DNA of 64,000 bases from Chitinophaga sp. 180180018-3 (lineage in GTDB: Bacteria > Bacteroidota > Bacteroidia > Chitinophagales > Chitinophagaceae): positions 3,844,001 to 3,908,000 of the forward strand of contig NZ_CP140772.1 of assembly GCF_037893185.1 (NCBI RefSeq), in the 5' to 3' direction. Shown here one piece after another: positions 61,944 to 64,000 of this stretch. Position numbers and translations under genes: made by a program. Under the pieces are notes generated by a model. The model searched no databases. It saw nothing but the letters and a program-made list of their open reading frames with translations, and was not told the DNA's origin. Numbering within the stretch: the stretch's first letter is position 1; each line of letters begins with the position of its first letter.

Positions 61944-63485
61944 ATGATAACAGGAAGAACTTTATTAAGCGCGCTTAGCAGCGGCTTGCTATGCGGTTTA
62001 CTATCGCTGACAGTGGTTGCCCAACAACCGCGTAAACCCAACATCGTGATCATTTATGCAGACGACCTGGGCTACGGTGATGTCGGCTGTTACGGTATGA
62101 AACGGATAAAAACGCCGAACATCGACCGGCTGGCGCAGCAGGGCGTGCGCTTTACCAACGCATATGCTACCTCCGCCACCTGTACTCCTTCCCGCTTCGG
62201 GCTGCTGACAGGGAAGTATCCCTGGCGGCAGCGGAATACCGGTATTGCCCCGGGAGATGCGTCCCTTATTATTCCTACCGGGCACCGCACCCTGCCAGGC
62301 ATGCTCAAGGATGCGGGCTATCGTACCGCGGCCATCGGCAAATGGCACCTGGGACTGGGTACCAGCGAAGGTATCGACTGGAACAAAGATATTACGCCCG
62401 GGCCGCTGGAAGTAGGATTCACGTATTCTTTTATTATGCCCGCTACGCTCGACAGAGTACCCTGTGTATTCCTGGAGAACCATCACGTGGTGAATGGAGA
62501 TCCCAACGATCCTATTACTGTAAACTATCATCATAAAATCGGCAATGATCCTACCGGCCTGGAAAACCCGGAAAAGCTGCGCATACATCCGGATCCGCAC
62601 CAGGGACATAACCAAACCATCGTAGACAGTATCAGCCGCATCGGCTGGATGAGTGGCGGTTACAAGGCACGCTGGAAAGACGAAGACATTGCGGGTACCC
62701 TTGTGGATAAATCGATCCGGTTCATAAGCGATAATAAAACGCAGCCTTTCTTTCTGTATTTGGCCACCGGCGATATACATGTGCCCCGCTACCCTCACAG
62801 TGAATTCAGAGGAAAGAGTGGCATGGGACTGAGAGGCGATGCCATACTGCAGCTCGACTGGACCGTAGGCTGTATCGTAAACGCGCTGGACAGTCTGGAG
62901 TTGTCGAGCAACACCCTAATTGTATTTTCGAGTGATAACGGCCCGGTGCTGAACGACGGCTACCTGGATCAAGCGGCGGAGCTGGTGGGCGATCACCGGC
63001 CAGGCGGCCCGCTGCGGGGAGGCAAATACAGCGCCTTTGAAGCAGGCGCCCGTGTACCATTCATCGTGACATGGCCGGCAGGCATGAAAAGCAATTACGT
63101 GTCCCATGCGCTGATCGGGCAGATAGATCTTTTTGCGTCTTTCGCGCAACTAACCGGGCAGAAAGTACAGCCGGCTGAAGCGCCCGACAGCTACGATATG
63201 CTGTCGCAACTCCTGGGGCAATCGCAGGCCAACCGGCCTTACCTGGTGACCGATGCAGGCACATTATCGATCATAGAAGGCGACTGGAAATATATTGCAC
63301 CCTCGAAGGGAGCACGTGTAGCCAAAGACGTTAATATTGAACTGGGTAACGACACAGCCCCACAACTGTATCATATCTCCGTTGATGAACATGAGCAAAC
63401 AAATGTGGCGGATAAGTATCCGGAAAGAGTGAAGGCAATGGCAGCCAGACTGGAAGAAGTAAAGCAACTGCCGGTTACCCGTTAG
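61944..63485 (+). CDS. Secreted type I sulfatase
   Basis: A 513-residue exported sulfatase (signal peptide to VVAQQ, about 27). The formylglycine motif is Cys80 in CTPSRFG, which must be converted by a maturase encoded elsewhere (anSME type in Bacteroidota). The N-terminal IIYADDLGYGDVG binds calcium, and GKWHLG and SDNGPVL are the other conserved active-site stretches. It may desulfate glycosaminoglycan or algal sugars; the exact substrate is unclear. The stop overlaps that of the convergent gene by 4 nt. Confidence 0.93.
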   Translation: MITGRTLLSALSSGLLCGLLSLTVVAQQPRKPNIVIIYADDLGYGDVGCYGMKRIKTPNIDRLAQQGVRFTNAYATSATCTPSRFGLLTGKYPWRQRNTGIAPGDASLIIPTGHRTLPGMLKDAGYRTAAIGKWHLGLGTSEGIDWNKDITPGPLEVGFTYSFIMPATLDRVPCVFLENHHVVNGDPNDPITVNYHHKIGNDPTGLENPEKLRIHPDPHQGHNQTIVDSISRIGWMSGGYKARWKDEDIAGTLVDKSIRFISDNKTQPFFLYLATGDIHVPRYPHSEFRGKSGMGLRGDAILQLDWTVGCIVNALDSLELSSNTLIVFSSDNGPVLNDGYLDQAAELVGDHRPGGPLRGGKYSAFEAGARVPFIVTWPAGMKSNYVSHALIGQIDLFASFAQLTGQKVQPAEAPDSYDMLSQLLGQSQANRPYLVTDAGTLSIIEGDWKYIAPSKGARVAKDVNIELGNDTAPQLYHISVDEHEQTNVADKYPERVKAMAARLEEVKQLPVTR

Positions 63486-64000
63486 TGGCTACCAGCCTGG
63501 TGTTCCTGCCGGTAATGATCCAATAACATATCGCCACCGAAATCATTCTTCAGGTCTCTTATGATGGTATGAATATGATTGGCGTTGTTCTGGATATTAT
63601 CGTATTCGATGATCAGGCCGGGGCCCTGGATGCGGTAGTAGCAGGAATTTCCGGGAGCATGTACCGTACTGCCCGCCCACATGAAATACAAGTTCTCCAG
63701 GCCATCTTCCTGAATTTCTTTCAACATCCTGTCGGCAAATAACTTAGTATAACGGTGTATATACACGCTGATGAGCGCCAGCAGCAACTGCTGGTGCTCA
63801 GGGCTCAGGCTGTCATAGTGTATACCTTCCGGATGCGCTATCATGGCCTTTCTGGCAGGTCCTGTTATAATTTCTGCAGGTGCTTTATCTGATACCAGTG
63901 TTTGTTGTAATTCTCCGGGAGATAAGGCCTGCAGCAGTTCAAACGCCTTCGTTGTTTCTTCTTTCAGTGTTTCTCTGCCTTGCAGCGGCCCCTCTTTCAC
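63482..64000 (-). CDS. DUF3500-family protein, partial
   Basis: The C-terminal 172 residues of a DUF3500 protein; the 5' end is outside the window. Landmarks are QHQQLLLALISVYIHRY-like packing helices, YFMWAGSTVHAPGNSCYYRIQGPGLIIEYDN and the C-terminal GGDMLLDHYRQEH. Function of this family is not known to me; many members are exported. It overlaps the sulfatase stop by 4 nt tail to tail. Confidence 0.8.
   Translation of the reverse strand: MKEGPLQGRETLKEETTKAFELLQALSPGELQQTLVSDKAPAEIITGPARKAMIAHPEGIHYDSLSPEHQQLLLALISVYIHRYTKLFADRMLKEIQEDGLENLYFMWAGSTVHAPGNSCYYRIQGPGLIIEYDNIQNNANHIHTIIRDLKNDFGGDMLLDHYRQEHQAGSH

Noticed and set aside
1..64000. CRISPR arrays, rRNA genes, other tRNAs
   Set aside because: No regularly spaced repeat array, rRNA-like sequence, or second cloverleaf was seen while reading both strands.

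Overview
The window looks like chromosome of a Bacteroidota bacterium close to Chitinophaga. Evidence: a SusC/SusD pair behind an ECF sigma/FecR pair, several TonB-dependent receptors, lipoproteins typed only by Bacteroidota DUF families, lack of clear Shine-Dalgarno sites, and a well-formed Bacteroidota promoter (TTTG, 19 nt, TAnnTTTG) in front of the tRNA-Lys gene. No species call is possible from sequence alone.

Region 1 (1 to about 11.7 kb) is visibly more AT-rich than the rest and is the right-hand part of an integrative mobilizable element. In order it holds two small hypothetical genes, a Toprim primase-like gene, a dyad-rich candidate oriT, a MobC-like relaxosome protein, an HPHIH relaxase, a PAPS-reductase-like PP-loop protein, a VirD4/TraG-like coupling protein, a RecA-like helicase/ATPase, two pairs of iteron-like repeats around a small unknown gene, and a three-gene recombinase cassette. 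The cassette has a 49-aa protein, a 144-aa stand-alone resolvase domain with Arg in place of the catalytic Ser, and a full 525-aa serine recombinase. The recombinase gene runs antisense through the tRNA-Lys terminator and into the tRNA itself. The left end of the element lies outside the window.

Region 2 (11.7 to 20 kb, mostly minus strand) is chromosomal: a secreted GtaA-like glutaminase with an unusual structured upstream region, a multi-pass membrane protein, a secreted GH20 hexosaminidase with a PA14 domain, an RsuA/RluE-type pseudouridine synthase and a DACNV-type (degenerate diadenylate cyclase-like) protein. Region 3 (20 to 30 kb, plus strand) is a classic nutrient-uptake locus: ECF sigma, FecR anti-sigma, SusC, SusD and two surface lipoproteins, followed by a CDGSH iron-sulfur protein and a secreted DUF1080 protein.

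Region 4 (31 to 49 kb) holds an MlaE-MlaF-MlaD lipid transport operon, a TonB receptor, a YfhO-like membrane protein, a small accessory island (DUF6508 and ankyrin genes) flanked by a direct repeat of the yfhO 3' end and its terminator, an FtsX-type permease, a receiver-like protein, a sensor kinase with two ATPase domains, a pyrophosphatase-like protein with altered metal-binding residues, an FG-GAP protein and a FabZ-like hot-dog protein.

Region 5 (49 to 64 kb) carries a CzcCBA-type heavy-metal efflux system whose pump has the CzcA-type DFG...D...E signature, with its own two-component system next to it. A siderophore-type TonB receptor, a 7TM-type histidine kinase, a P-loop ATPase, a sulfatase and a truncated DUF3500 gene follow.
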